This document shows positions 54,586 through 63,720 of a stretch of 64,000 nt of DNA, piece by piece. Origin of the DNA: Odiellus spinosus. Lineage: Eukaryota > Arthropoda > Arachnida > Opiliones > Phalangiidae. The number at the start of each line of letters is the position of its first letter. Positions within the stretch are counted from its first letter, which is position 1. The translations under genes were made by a program, and so were the position numbers. A model generated the notes under the pieces. The model was not told the origin of the DNA. It worked only from the letters and a program-made list of their open reading frames with translations, and made no database searches. The stretch spans positions 186,001 through 250,000 of the forward strand of contig CAWUCO010000232.1 in assembly GCA_963920705.1 (NCBI GenBank), in the 5' to 3' direction.

Positions 54586-54851
54586 TCTATATCTAAGAAA
54601 CGCACGGAATGTTTTGTTGATAATGTTTTATTAACAAAATTAGAATGATGTACCGTAGGGTAGATAAACTAGGGTATTTCACATTAGCCTCAATGATATA
54701 TAGAGATGAGATTTCCAAAATGTCTTAGAAAAATGGACTCTGAGACAGATTTAATTAATTCATTAGTTTATAAAAATCGGCGGTGGGACACCACTCCCCC
54801 AGTAGGCCACTCTTTGTTAGTGGGCCCGTTTTTTATCTTGCCTACTTTGGG

Positions 54852-54859
54852 TATAAAAG
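54852..54859 (+). promoter_or_regulatory. TATA box (TATAAAAG) with initiator-like TCATTT
   Basis: TATAAAAG matches the eukaryotic TATA consensus. TCATTT at 54883-54888 fits the arthropod initiator TCAKTY, with its A 33 bases after the first T of the TATA box. No downstream promoter element matched at +28. Function is an inference. Confidence 0.45.
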
Positions 54860-55202
54860 GCTAGGTATTCAGCGAAACAATATCATTTGACTGCTTAATA
54901 TCTCGACGTCAACTTGGAAGTATTGGTTAGTCATTACTTTGAACTTCAAGGTGGAAGGATAGCGTCTCATCTTCATTAACTGACTGGCGTGCCATGAAAC
55001 ACTCGTCCATCACATTGTAAGCAGTATCTACTTATCATCTGCATAAGTCATTCTATGAAGAAACCTGCCTGCTAGAAAACCGCGCTATCCGTCAAGACTT
55101 TGAGTAAGTGGGAACCCTGAGCAAGAACTTCTACATCGTCAGCCTGATCATTGCATACATGGAAATATTTATTTTAACCATCGCGTGAATTACGCTTGAC
55201 TA

Positions 55203-55208
55203 AATAAA
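55203..55208 (+). terminator. Polyadenylation signal AATAAA
   Basis: AATAAA is followed 15-30 bases later by GAGGTGTTTGTATTTC, a GT-rich stretch of the kind that supports cleavage. It lies about 320 bp downstream of the TATA/initiator pair on the same strand. Confidence 0.4.
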
Positions 55209-55370
55209 TCATATTTGTTATAGAGGTGTTTGTATTTCAATGTCACACATACTTGTTATTTTAAAACCTTTAACTAAGGGATACTGGTCTCTTGTTTACA
55301 TTTTTAGGTTTTCGGCAATATGGGTATCTAATTTTAGGAATTCCTGAAAAACTGTTACCCACCTATATTA

Positions 55371-55394
55371 AAAACAGGCCAGCTGGCCTGTTTT
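55371..55394. repeat. Perfect 24 bp palindrome, copy 2
   Basis: Identical to 54089-54112. TATT also precedes the A-run in both copies, although in copy 1 the TATT belongs to the satellite. That could be a target preference or coincidence. Confidence 0.9.
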
Positions 55395-55491
55395 ATTTAT
55401 AGGTGTCTCAAAATTTCATTAGAAAAGTCTATGGAGATTTGTCTTATGAGGTGGAATCTTTTTTGTCAATGATAACTGAGGTTTTCTCCTC

Positions 55492-55531
55492 CTTCTTCTT
55501 CTTCTTCTTCTCCTTCTTCTTCTTCTTCTTC
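55492..55531 (+). repeat. Interrupted TTC microsatellite
   Basis: TTC units broken by TCC. It corresponds to the pure (TTC)11 of copy 1. Confidence 0.85.
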
Positions 55532-56250
55532 GTCCGACCGCGAGTCCGTTTCATTGAGTGTTTGCATTCGAGAGAGAAAAATTTGTTAGGCTCGTGGGGG
55601 TACTCTATATTTTTCTATACGTTTCGGATTAATACTAAGACAGAGATAACAAAAGCTGTAGATAAGGTTGAAACACCGTGAAAGACGGCGTTTCATTGGG
55701 AGTTTACATTAGAAAGAGAGAAATGTGTTAGATTTACAAGGGTGTTCTATTATATTTTTATTATACTTTTATTATGTTGAATACTAAGACTGAATAACAG
55801 TAGCTTTGATTACGTTGGATAGGAAGATGGATAAAAAGATAACGTTGGTGTATGCAGTTGAATAAAAAACTTGTGTCTAATTAAATATAAATAATAAAGC
55901 AGAACGCGAGAGATACAAACGATATATGTTTTGGTTTAAAAGATATAGGACGATGCCTAGAATTCTACGTATTGAGTCAAATGCAAAACAGTGTTTTTAA
56001 CGTTTATAGTGCGTATTGAATTTTTTTTATCAATGATTATAAGCCACAGGGTACATAAACTTGTGTATTATACAATAGCCCAAATGGTATATAACGGTGA
56101 GATTTTGAAATGTTTTAGAAAATGGACTCTGAGACAGACGTACAATAAATTGATTTAGTTATAAAAGTTGGCGGGAAATTTAAATGATGCTGCAGAATTT
56201 AAAGGAGTCTAGAAAGGATACGGATATAAGAACAAAATTGGACACACGCG

Positions 56251-56409
56251 CGATAGGACACAATATCGATGGGATATAATCTCGATGGGACGCAATCTCG
56301 ACAGAACATAATGTCGATGCAACACAATCTTGATAGACCGTAATCTTCATGTACATAATCTCAAGTGGAATCTTTATCGATAGTTCACAACCTCGAAAGG
56401 ACATTTTGT
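56251..56409. repeat. Degenerate 16 bp minisatellite, about 10 units
   Basis: Consensus about CGATGGGACACAATCT. Units begin at 56251, 56267, 56283, 56299, 56315, 56331, 56347 (15 bp), 56362, 56378 and 56394. The first five keep CGA and a central A-rich block, and the later ones decay. A 74-codon frame on the complementary strand (56180-56404) runs through it and only reflects the repeat. Nothing resembling it appears elsewhere in the window. Confidence 0.82.
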
Positions 56410-56420
56410 TTCCTTGCCCT

Positions 56421-56542
56421 TCTTGTAATATTTTAGGTAAGGTTACGTTAGTTAATCACTCGAACTACGTCATCCCTCCAACTAGTTAAACACTTGCTCT
56501 AACCCATTCCTCTTATAATATTATAGGTAAGGTTACGTTAGT
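56421..56542 (+). repeat. Direct repeat of about 90 bp period with AGGTAAGGTTACGTTAGT
   Basis: TCTTGTAATATTTTAGGTAA at 56421 and TCTTATAATATTATAGGTAA at 56511 are each followed by GGTTACGTTAGT, exactly 90 bp apart. One full unit (56421-56510) and the start of a second are present. AGGTAAG resembles a 5' splice site, but no exon is evident. A diverged third copy is at 57261-57355. Confidence 0.75.
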
Positions 56543-56695
56543 AGAGTGCAACAGTCTCAGTCTGATTTAGTTGCAGTCGACGCGAAGTCAGCCCCTTTTG
56601 AGTATTCGAACTTTCGGTACTATCATGTGTTCGACATAACGAACTTTCGGACTCGTCGTCCAATTCTTACAATGGGATGTAAATACGTTTTTCAG

Positions 56696-56718
56696 TTGGC
56701 CTATCGCCAGTAGGCCAA
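56696..56718. repeat. Hairpin TTGGCCTA/TAGGCCAA
   Basis: An 8 bp perfect stem (TTGGCCTA and TAGGCCAA) around the loop TCGCCAG. There is no T-run directly after it, so it is not a terminator. Its role is unknown. Confidence 0.7.
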
Positions 56719-57132
56719 ATCCGTTTTTTAAGGGAAGTCGACGTAGTTTTTCGAGAGATAAAAGTCATTTGCGCCTATGGATAGAACACATTCTCTCTCT
56801 GTCATTCATGCGTTCAACATCGTGTAAAAAAAAAAGTTGACGTCTCTAGCCTGCTGCAGAGGTGGAAGTTCCGTGGTGACGCCTAGAATGTCTTAGCCTT
56901 CAAGGATTAGGATAGGCCAAGTAGAGGACAAGTAGTGGATAGATGCCTGGGGCCATCATCCTGTACATCTCTTGGACAGCAGAGTAAAGGAAGACTTACG
57001 TTTCTTTAGGAACAGTGCGGAGGACTTGGCATAGTTTTTTGCAAATATGTTCTTTAACGCGATGTTGTTTTTACGACTTCGTTTGCTTTTTTTTGCAGGG
57101 CTCTTTGAATTTATGAGAATTATACTTGTAAT

Positions 57133-57138
57133 AATAAA
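57133..57138 (+). terminator. Possible polyadenylation signal AATAAA
   Basis: AATAAA in TAATAATAAAG, followed by TTTAATGTTTATTCTGGTC. It lies 35 bases after a CAG preceded by an uninterrupted T-rich tract. No upstream exon could be recognised. Confidence 0.3.
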
Positions 57139-57260
57139 GTTTAATGTTTATTCTGGTCTCGATCGTCTCGTTAATTCTCGAGTAGATATTTTAGTATCTT
57201 AGTGGATGTTCATGGTAATCACTTTTCGTTATCTTTAAGTTAGCAGATTAAAACAACGCT

Positions 57261-57355
57261 AGTAAGGTCACGTCAGGCTAGTATATTTTATCATTCGAAT
57301 TAGCCAATATCCCTTTAGCTAGTAATCCCTTGGTATCACCCTTCTCTCTTATAAT
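57261..57355 (+). repeat. Diverged third copy of the approximately 90 bp repeat
   Basis: AGTAAGGTCACGTCAGGCTAGT, then TCATTCGAATTAG, ATCCCT, TTAGCTAGTAATC and TCTCTTATAAT, follow the order of GGTAAGGTTACGTTAGTTA, TCACTCGAACTACG, ATCCCT, ACTAGTTAAAC and TCCTCTTATAAT in 56437-56520. The similarity is patchy and judged by eye. Confidence 0.5.
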
Positions 57356-58754
57356 TGACGAGTTCGGAATTGAAGCGAATCTTCCAGAGCCATGGCGCGA
57401 TTGAAGTATAACATCGTTATGCCGTTTTCGTCGTTCTTATTCTAAACTAAGCGTAGTGGATGAATACATGGATGGAAACAAAGAAAGAGTCATCATATTA
57501 TATGTAACGGCAAATTCGGACTTTATTTATATTTTCTTATATAACCTTTAAAATCTTTGACTCCTACCCTTTAATTCGTAAATACTTTTATTTGTAAACG
57601 GCAGAGACTCCGCCCCCCCCCCCAGAACAATTACAGTCGTAGGGTGTTTTTTCTTTTAGGTCTTCCGATACGCGTATCTAGCTAGCGCGAGGTCGGAGGT
57701 TAGAGTTGTAATGGTTCTTCTTGCACATGGACTTCTTTTTTTTTATAAATCGGTCCCATGTGTACTCAATTTTAAGAAAACTTTAAATTCCTTTTAGTTG
57801 CCATGCCCGCGTATGCCGCGTCATGGTACCAATTATATATTTTCCTACTTACTGGTATCCTGAGGTTGGACTGGAGACTTAAAAGCGAGAGGTCATAATT
57901 TTTAAATTGAGTTTAAATATACGGAGTAAGAAAAAGGCTTGATCGCCATGTACAAAATAAAATCTAACCGGGCAATCAGATGATTCGAAATCACGCGATG
58001 ACGAGACGTCAGCGACCAGTATTCTGTATACATTTCAATCTTTAATTGTGCGCGTCAGTCCACCATTATTTGTGCGCGTCGTGGAACGCGTCCTCACAGG
58101 AAAACGAGTGAGTTCAAAGCTATTTTAAAAGGGTACCAATTAATTAGGTCAAAACTATTAATCTAATAGCCCATGAGGTGCACCATGGCAGACCAGTATT
58201 TATTAAGTGTTGTTAATAATTTTCATTAACCGGCAAATAAACTGAATGGTTTCATTTTAAATCTAAGTGAAAAATGAAAATTAAACGGTATAAACCATCA
58301 AAATGAAAACAACGGCTTAAGCGATGTTAATATTCATCTAAATCGAAAGCACTTCTGAATTAAACTGTGTGAAATGAAATTTAAGAACTATAGTTTTATG
58401 CTGAGAGTATTGACGTGTTCGTTCTGCGGGAGCTCGAGGGAATATTTTTGAATATGGCAACAACAAGAACTTAATCAATTTACTTTTAAAAAGATCGAAT
58501 AACGTGCTGCGATCGAGATTAAAAAAGATGTCGCGTGCACCATAGGATATTTAATCTTAAACCACAGTTATAGTGCCCCATAATTTAGAACAACAATAAC
58601 CGATTATAAAGTTTGTACAATATAAAATAATCATATATATTAAATCATTTCAATTTAAACTTGTAAATTTGCAATTTTAATTCCTACCACTAAATTAAAA
58701 AAAAATGGGTTAATTGATTTACAAGTGTTTAATTTTTCCAAAAGCAAACACAAA
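57356..58754. other. Insert interior without recognised genes or repeats
   Basis: About 1.4 kb with no long open frame and no clear similarity to the rest of the window. Noted: a C11 run at 57613-57623, TGTGCGCGTC twice (58047 and 58071), and increasing AT content towards 58755. It may be decayed transposon or host sequence carried in with the insert. Nothing more can be supported. Confidence 0.5.
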
Positions 58755-59040
58755 TTATACAAAAACGTTGTTTTGCTTCGCACTTCAAAAAAGTGCATTT
58801 ATAGGTAAGAATTTCAAACCCGTGAAGGGACAGAAATTATAAATTCACAGTGAAAGAAATATGAAAGTCACAGTCTAAGAAATCATAAAGCTATAATTAT
58901 TATACAAAAACGTTGTTTTGCTTCGTACTTCAAAAATGTGCATTTAAAGGTTAGAATTTCAAACCCGTGAAGGGACAGAAATTATAAATTCACAGTGAAA
59001 GAAATATGAAAGTCACAGTCTAAGAAATCATAAAGCTATA
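58755..59040 (+). repeat. Tandem 145 bp subunits of the left foldback arm
   Basis: TTATACAAAAACGTTGTTTT starts at 58755 and again at 58900, and both subunits run to TCATAAAGCTATA (ending 58896 and 59040). They differ at a few sites, such as TTCGCACTT versus TTCGTACTT and ATAGGTAAG versus AAAGGTTAG. Both contain a small internal hairpin or a remnant of it (GCACTT...AAGTGC in the first). They are mirrored in the right arm. Confidence 0.85.
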
Positions 59041-59681
59041 GTTATAATAATTAATATGAATAAAAAATTTACAAAAAAATGACGTATAAATTCGGCCAAT
59101 CGAAACTTTTAATTATGCAGAAATCATTCTGTTGTAGAATTCACTCTTGGTAAGGGTAACTAAAAGCCAACTATGCGTGGAAAGGTAGAATAGCATAATA
59201 CCAAATAGTTCCTGCCCGCGTTTTTAAAATGTTTAGTTGTTAGGATGGATGGTTGCAGTTTTCAGTTAGTAAAAGGAAACATTCGCCTCTTTATAAAGTT
59301 TCTAATCATTAAATCTACCTAAGTAAAAGTTTCGATAGGCCGAATTTATACGTCATTTTTTTGTAAATTTTTTATTCATATTAATTATTATAATTATAGC
59401 TTTATGATTTCTTAGACTGTGACTTTCATATTTCTTTCACTGTGAATTTATAATTTCTGTCCCTTCACGGGTTTGAAATTCTAACCTTTAAATGCACATT
59501 TTTGAAGTACGAAGCAAAACAACGTTTTTGTATAATAATTATAGCTTTATGATTTCTTAGACTGTGACTTTCATATTTCTTTCACTGTGAATTTATAATT
59601 TCTGTCCCTTCACGGGTTTGAAATTCTTACCTATAAATGCACTTTTTTGAAGTGCGAAGCAAAACAACGTTTTTGTATAAT
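58755..59681. mobile_element. Foldback (long-TIR, MITE-like) element, about 0.93 kb
   Basis: Left arm 58755-59110 and right arm 59326-59681 are near-perfect inverted copies of about 355 bp, enclosing a loop of about 215 bp (59111-59325). Ends read TTATACAAAAACGTTG...CAACGTTTTTGTATAA. Each arm contains two tandem subunits of about 145 bp (left: from 58755 and from 58900), and each subunit matches its mirror partner better than its neighbour. The outer flanks give AATT on both sides as a candidate target duplication. There is no coding capacity, so it would be a non-autonomous element mobilised in trans. Its right end coincides with the resumed satellite. The superfamily is not assigned. Confidence 0.85.
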
Positions 59682-59682
59682 T
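59680..59682. other. Putative target-site duplication, right (ATT)
   Basis: Right-hand partner of the ATT at 54085-54087. It is also the point where the foldback element ends. Relative to that element alone the flanks read AATT on both sides, so the boundary could be shifted by a base. Confidence 0.5.
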
Positions 59683-61380
59683 TTGATATTGTATGATTTC
59701 TTGAATTGGCCATATTTTTCTTGTTTTTCAACGGATTTTTGAAAACTCTTGTTATTTAGACTGTCCATTAATTGCTCTTTCTAATGACTTTGGTTTTGTC
59801 TAAATTGCAAAATTGTGACAAATATAAAATTGGTTAAAATAAAGCAAAAACACTTAAAAATCCAAGATTATTGGATTCAAATGGACACAAAACTTTTGAT
59901 TTTTAAGCGATTTAGACAAAATTAAGACTACTCGAAAGAGCAAATATTGGTCTATCTAAAAAACAAGAGTTTTGGAAAATCCGTTGAAAAACATGGAAAA
60001 TATGGACAATTCAAAAAACATCTAATATCAAAAAGCGAATTTTTAAAATCTGAAATTTGACTATTTTGATATTGTATGATTTCTTGAATTGGCCATATTT
60101 TTCTTGTTTTTCAACGGATTTTTGAAAACTCTTGTTATTTAGACTGTCCATTAATTGCTCTTTCTAATGACTTTGGTTTTGTCTAAATTGCAAAATTGTG
60201 ACAAATATAAAATTGGTTAAAATAAAGCAAAAACACTTAAAAATCCAAGATTATTGGATTCAAATGGACACAAAACTTTTGATTTTTAAGCGATTTAGAC
60301 AAAATTAAGACCACTCGAAAGGGCAAATATTGGTCTATCTAAAAAACAAGAGTTTTGGAAAATCCGTTGAAAAACATGGAAAATATGGACAATTCAAAAA
60401 ACATCTAATATCAAAAAGCGAATTTTTAAAATCTGAAATTTGACTATTTTGATATTGTATGATTTCTTGAATTGGCCATATTTTTCTTGTTTTTCAACGG
60501 ATTTTTGAAAACTCTTGTTATTTAGACTGTCCATTAATTGCTCTTTCTAATGACTTTGGTTTTGTCTAAATTGCAAAATTGTGACAAATATAAAATTGGT
60601 TAAAATAAAGCAAAAACACTTAAAAATCCAAGATTATTGGATTCAAATGGACACAAAACTTTTGATTTTTAAGCGATTTAGACAAAATTAAGACTACTCG
60701 AAAGAGCAAATATTGGTCTATCTAAAAAACAAGAGTTTTGGAAAATCCGTTGAAAAACATGGAAAATATGGACAATTCAAAAAACATCTAATATCAAAAA
60801 GCGAATTTTTAAAATCTGAAATTTGACTATTTTGATATTGTATGATTTCTTGAATTGGCCATATTTTTCTTGTTTTTCAACGGATTTTTGAAAACTCTTG
60901 TTATTTAGACTGTCCATTAATTGCTCTTTCTAATGACTTTGGTTTTGTCTAAATTGCAAAATTGTGACAAATATAAAATTGGTTAAAATAAAGCAAAAAC
61001 ACTTAAAAATCCAAGATTATTGGATTCAAATGGACACAAAACTTTTGATTTTTAAGCGATTTAGACAAAATTAAGACCACTCGAAAGGGCAAATATTGGT
61101 CTATCTAAAAAACAAGAGTTTTGGAAAATCCGTTGAAAAACATGGAAAATATGGACAATTCAAAAAACATCTAATATCAAAAAGCGAATTTTTAAAATCT
61201 GAAATTTGACTATTTTGATATTGTATGATTTCTTGAATTGGCCATATTTTTCTTGTTTTTCAACGGATTTTTGAAAACTCTTGTTATTTAGACTGTCCAT
61301 TAATTGCTCTTTCTAATGACTTTGGTTTTGTCTAAATTGCAAAATTGTGACAAATATAAAATTGGTTAAAATAAAGCAAA

Positions 61381-63720
61381 AACAATTAAAAATCCAAGAT
61401 TATTGGATTCAAATGGACACAAAACTTTTGATTTTTAAGCGATTTAGACAAAATTAAGACTACTCGAAAGAGCAAATATTGGTCTATCTAAAAAACAAGA
61501 GTTTTGGAAAATCCGTTGAAAAACATGGAAAATATGGACAATTCAAAAAACATCTAATATCAAAAAGCGAATTTTTAAAATCTGAAATTTGACTATTTTG
61601 ATATTGTATGATTTCTTGAATTGGCCATATTTTTCTTGTTTTTCAACGGATTTTTGAAAACTCTTGTTATTTAGACTGTCCATTAATTGCTCTTTCTAAT
61701 GACTTTGGTTTTGTCTAAATTGCAAAATTGTGACAAATATAAAATTGGTTAAAATAAAGCAAAAACACTTAAAAATCCAAGATTATTGGATTCAAATGGA
61801 CACAAAACTTTTGATTTTTAAGCGATTTAGACAAAATTAAGACCACTCGAAAGGGCAAATATTGGTCTATCTAAAAAACAAGAGTTTTGGAAAATCCGTT
61901 GAAAAACATGGAAAATATGGACAATTCAAAAAACATCTAATATCAAAAAGCGAATTTTTAAAATCTGAAATTTGACTATTTTGTTATTGTATGATTTCTT
62001 GAATTGGCCATATTTTTCTTGTTTTTCAACGGATTTTTGAAAACTCTTGTTATTTAGACTGTCAATTAATTGCTCTTTCGAATGACTTTGGTTTTGTCTA
62101 AATTGCAAAATTGTGACAAATAAAAAATTGGTTAAAATAAAGCAAAAACACTTAAAAATCCAAGATTAATGGATTAAAATGGACACAAAACTTTTGATTT
62201 TTAAGCGATTTAGACAAAATTAAGACTACTCGAAAGAGCAAATATTGGTCTATCTAAAAAACAAGAGTTTTGGAAAATCCGTTGAAAAACATGGAAAATA
62301 TGGACAATTCAAAAAACATCTAATATCAAAAAGCGAATTTTTAAAATCTGAAATTTGACTATTTTGATATTGTATGATTTCTTGAATTGGCCATATTTTT
62401 CTTGTTTTTCAACGGATTTTTGAAAACTCTTGTTATTTAGACTGTCCATTAATTGCTCTTTCTAATGACTTTGGTTTTGTCTAAATTGCAAAATTGTGAC
62501 AAATATAAAATTGGTTAAAATAAAGCAAAAACACTTAAAAATCCAAGATTATTGGATTCAAATGGACACAAAACTTTTGATTTTTAAGCGATTTAGACAA
62601 AATTAAGACCACTCGAAAGGGCAAATATTGGTCTATCTAAAAAACAAGAGTTTTGGAAAATCCGTTGAAAAACATGGAAAATATGGACAATTCAAAAAAC
62701 ATCTAATATCAAAAAGCGAATTTTTAAAATCTGAAATTTGACTATTTTGATATTGTATGATTTCTTGAATTGGCCATATTTTTCTTGTTTTTCAACGGAT
62801 TTTTGAAAACTCTTGTTATTTAGACTGTCCATTAATTGCTCTTTCTAATGACTTTGGTTTTGTCTAAATTGCAAAATTGTGACAAATATAAAATTGGTTA
62901 AAATAAAGCAAAAACAATTAAAAATCCAAGATTATTGGATTCAAATGGACACAAAACTTTTGATTTTTAAGCGATTTAGACAAAATTAAGACTACTCGAA
63001 AGAGCAAATATTGGTCTATCTAAAAAACAAGAGTTTTGGAAAATCCGTTGAAAAACATGGAAAATATGGACAATTCAAAAAACATCTAATATCAAAAAGC
63101 GAATTTTTAAAATCTGAAATTTGACTATTTTGATATTGTATGATTTCTTGAATTGGCCATATTTTTCTTGTTTTTCAACGGATTTTTGAAAACTCTTGTT
63201 ATTTAGACTGTCCATTAATTGCTCTTTCTAATGACTTTGGTTTTGTCTAAATTGCAAAATTGTGACAAATATAAAATTGGTTAAAATAAAGCAAAAACAC
63301 TTAAAAATCCAAGATTATTGGATTCAAATGGACACAAAACTTTTGATTTTTAAGCGATTTAGACAAAATTAAGACCACTCGAAAGGGCAAATATTGGTCT
63401 ATCTAAAAAACAAGAGTTTTGGAAAATCCGTTGAAAAACATGGAAAATATGGACAATTCAAAAAACATCTAATATCAAAAAGCGAATTTTTAAAATCTGA
63501 AATTTGACTATTTTGATATTGTATGATTTCTTGAATTGGCCATATTTTTCTTGTTTTTCAACGGATTTTTGAAAACTCTTGTTATTTAGACTGTCAATTA
63601 ATTGCTCTTTCGAATGACTTTGGTTTTGTCTAAATTGCAAAATTGTGACAAATAAAAAATTGGTTAAAATAAAGCAAAAACACTTAAAAATCCAAGATTA
63701 ATGGATTAAAATGGACACAA
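61381..63720 (-). repeat. Tetrameric 1532 bp higher-order repeat
   Basis: Three private variants recur at exactly four monomers. AACAATTAAAAATCC (usual AACACTTAAAAATCC) is at 61381 and 62913; GACAAATAAAAAATTGG (usual GACAAATATAAAATTGG) is near 62115 and 63647; and CAAGATTAATGGATT is at 62161 and 63693. All spacings are 1532 bp. Confidence 0.82.

Larger units (their letters stand above)
54088..54783. repeat. Palindrome-headed repeat, copy 1 (R1)
   Basis: First of two direct copies of an unclassified non-coding element (second at 55370-56174). Order: A-run and 24 bp palindrome; about 65 bp of unique leader; a TTC microsatellite; two related subunits of 130-144 bp beginning CGTTTCATT; a 38 bp tandem pair; and an AT-rich tail ending near GGCGG (54779-54783). 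Shared tail blocks with copy 2 include AATGGACTCTGAGACAGA. The first 92 bp (54084-54175) are identical to copy 2, whereas the rest is clearly diverged with indels. A long terminal repeat or a Helitron-like non-autonomous element are both possible, but neither TG/CA ends nor a CTRR end is visible. Confidence 0.72.
54784..55369 (+). other. Spacer between R1 and R2: possible promoter and polyadenylation unit or solo-LTR-like segment
   Basis: This 586 bp stretch between the direct copies is not found elsewhere in the window. It is GC-richer at its start. It has TATAAAAG at 54852, TCATTT at 54883 and AATAAA at 55203 followed by GT-rich sequence (GAGGTGTTTGTATTTC). No frame longer than a few codons opens after the candidate start. 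The TATA-initiator-polyA order within about 350 bp is what a solo LTR or a short non-coding RNA gene would show. I could not find TG...CA ends or a target duplication to prove an LTR. Confidence 0.4.
55370..56174. repeat. Palindrome-headed repeat, copy 2 (R2)
   Basis: Second copy, in the same orientation as R1 and 1282 bp downstream at its head. Bases 55366-55457 are identical to 54084-54175, after which identity falls and indels appear. The interrupted TTC tract, the paired subunits (55547-55688, then from 55689) and the tail (AATGGACTCTGAGACAGA, then GGCGG at 56170-56174) are in the same order as in R1. About 110 bp of extra sequence relative to R1 lies in the middle and tail (roughly 55800-56040), and the 38 bp duplication is missing. 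Non-coding; family unknown. Confidence 0.72.
56543..57260 (+). other. Unclassified mosaic sequence, no gene seen
   Basis: A mixed-composition stretch without a frame longer than about 20 codons from ATG. It contains CGAACTTTCGG twice (about 56608 and 56639), a hairpin at 56696-56718, an A10 run near 56826, a polypyrimidine tract ending TTGCAG at 57098 that looks like a 3' splice site, and AATAAA at 57133. The splice-like and polyA-like signals in order could be the decayed 3' end of a transcription unit. This is weak. Confidence 0.35.
54088..59679. mobile_element. 5.6 kb composite non-satellite insertion
   Basis: The satellite stops after GACTATT (54081-54087) and resumes in the same orientation and phase at ATTTTGATATTG (59680). 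Subtracting 5592 bp plus a 3 bp overlap from the distance between the flanking GACTATTT landmarks (54081 and 60059) leaves exactly 383 bp. One monomer was therefore split without loss, with ATT present at both edges as an apparent target duplication. The interior is unlike the satellite: higher GC, mixed repeats and no recognisable coding region. The two outer ends are not inverted copies of each other. The left end is a palindrome-headed repeat and the right end is the terminus of a foldback element. The family is unassigned. Confidence 0.85.

Noticed and set aside
54841..55240. Autonomous retrotransposon or protein-coding gene driven by the TATA box
   Set aside because: No open frame longer than about 10 codons follows the candidate start, and no gag, pol or transposase motif appears anywhere in the insert in any frame provided or read by eye.
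56180..56404. 74-codon frame on the minus strand
   Set aside because: It runs through the 16 bp minisatellite, has no recognisable domain, and its length is explained by the absence of stops in the repeat consensus.
56420..56545. Insect telomere repeat (TTAGG)n
   Set aside because: TTAGG occurs singly within a 90 bp repeat and never in tandem, so this is not telomeric sequence.
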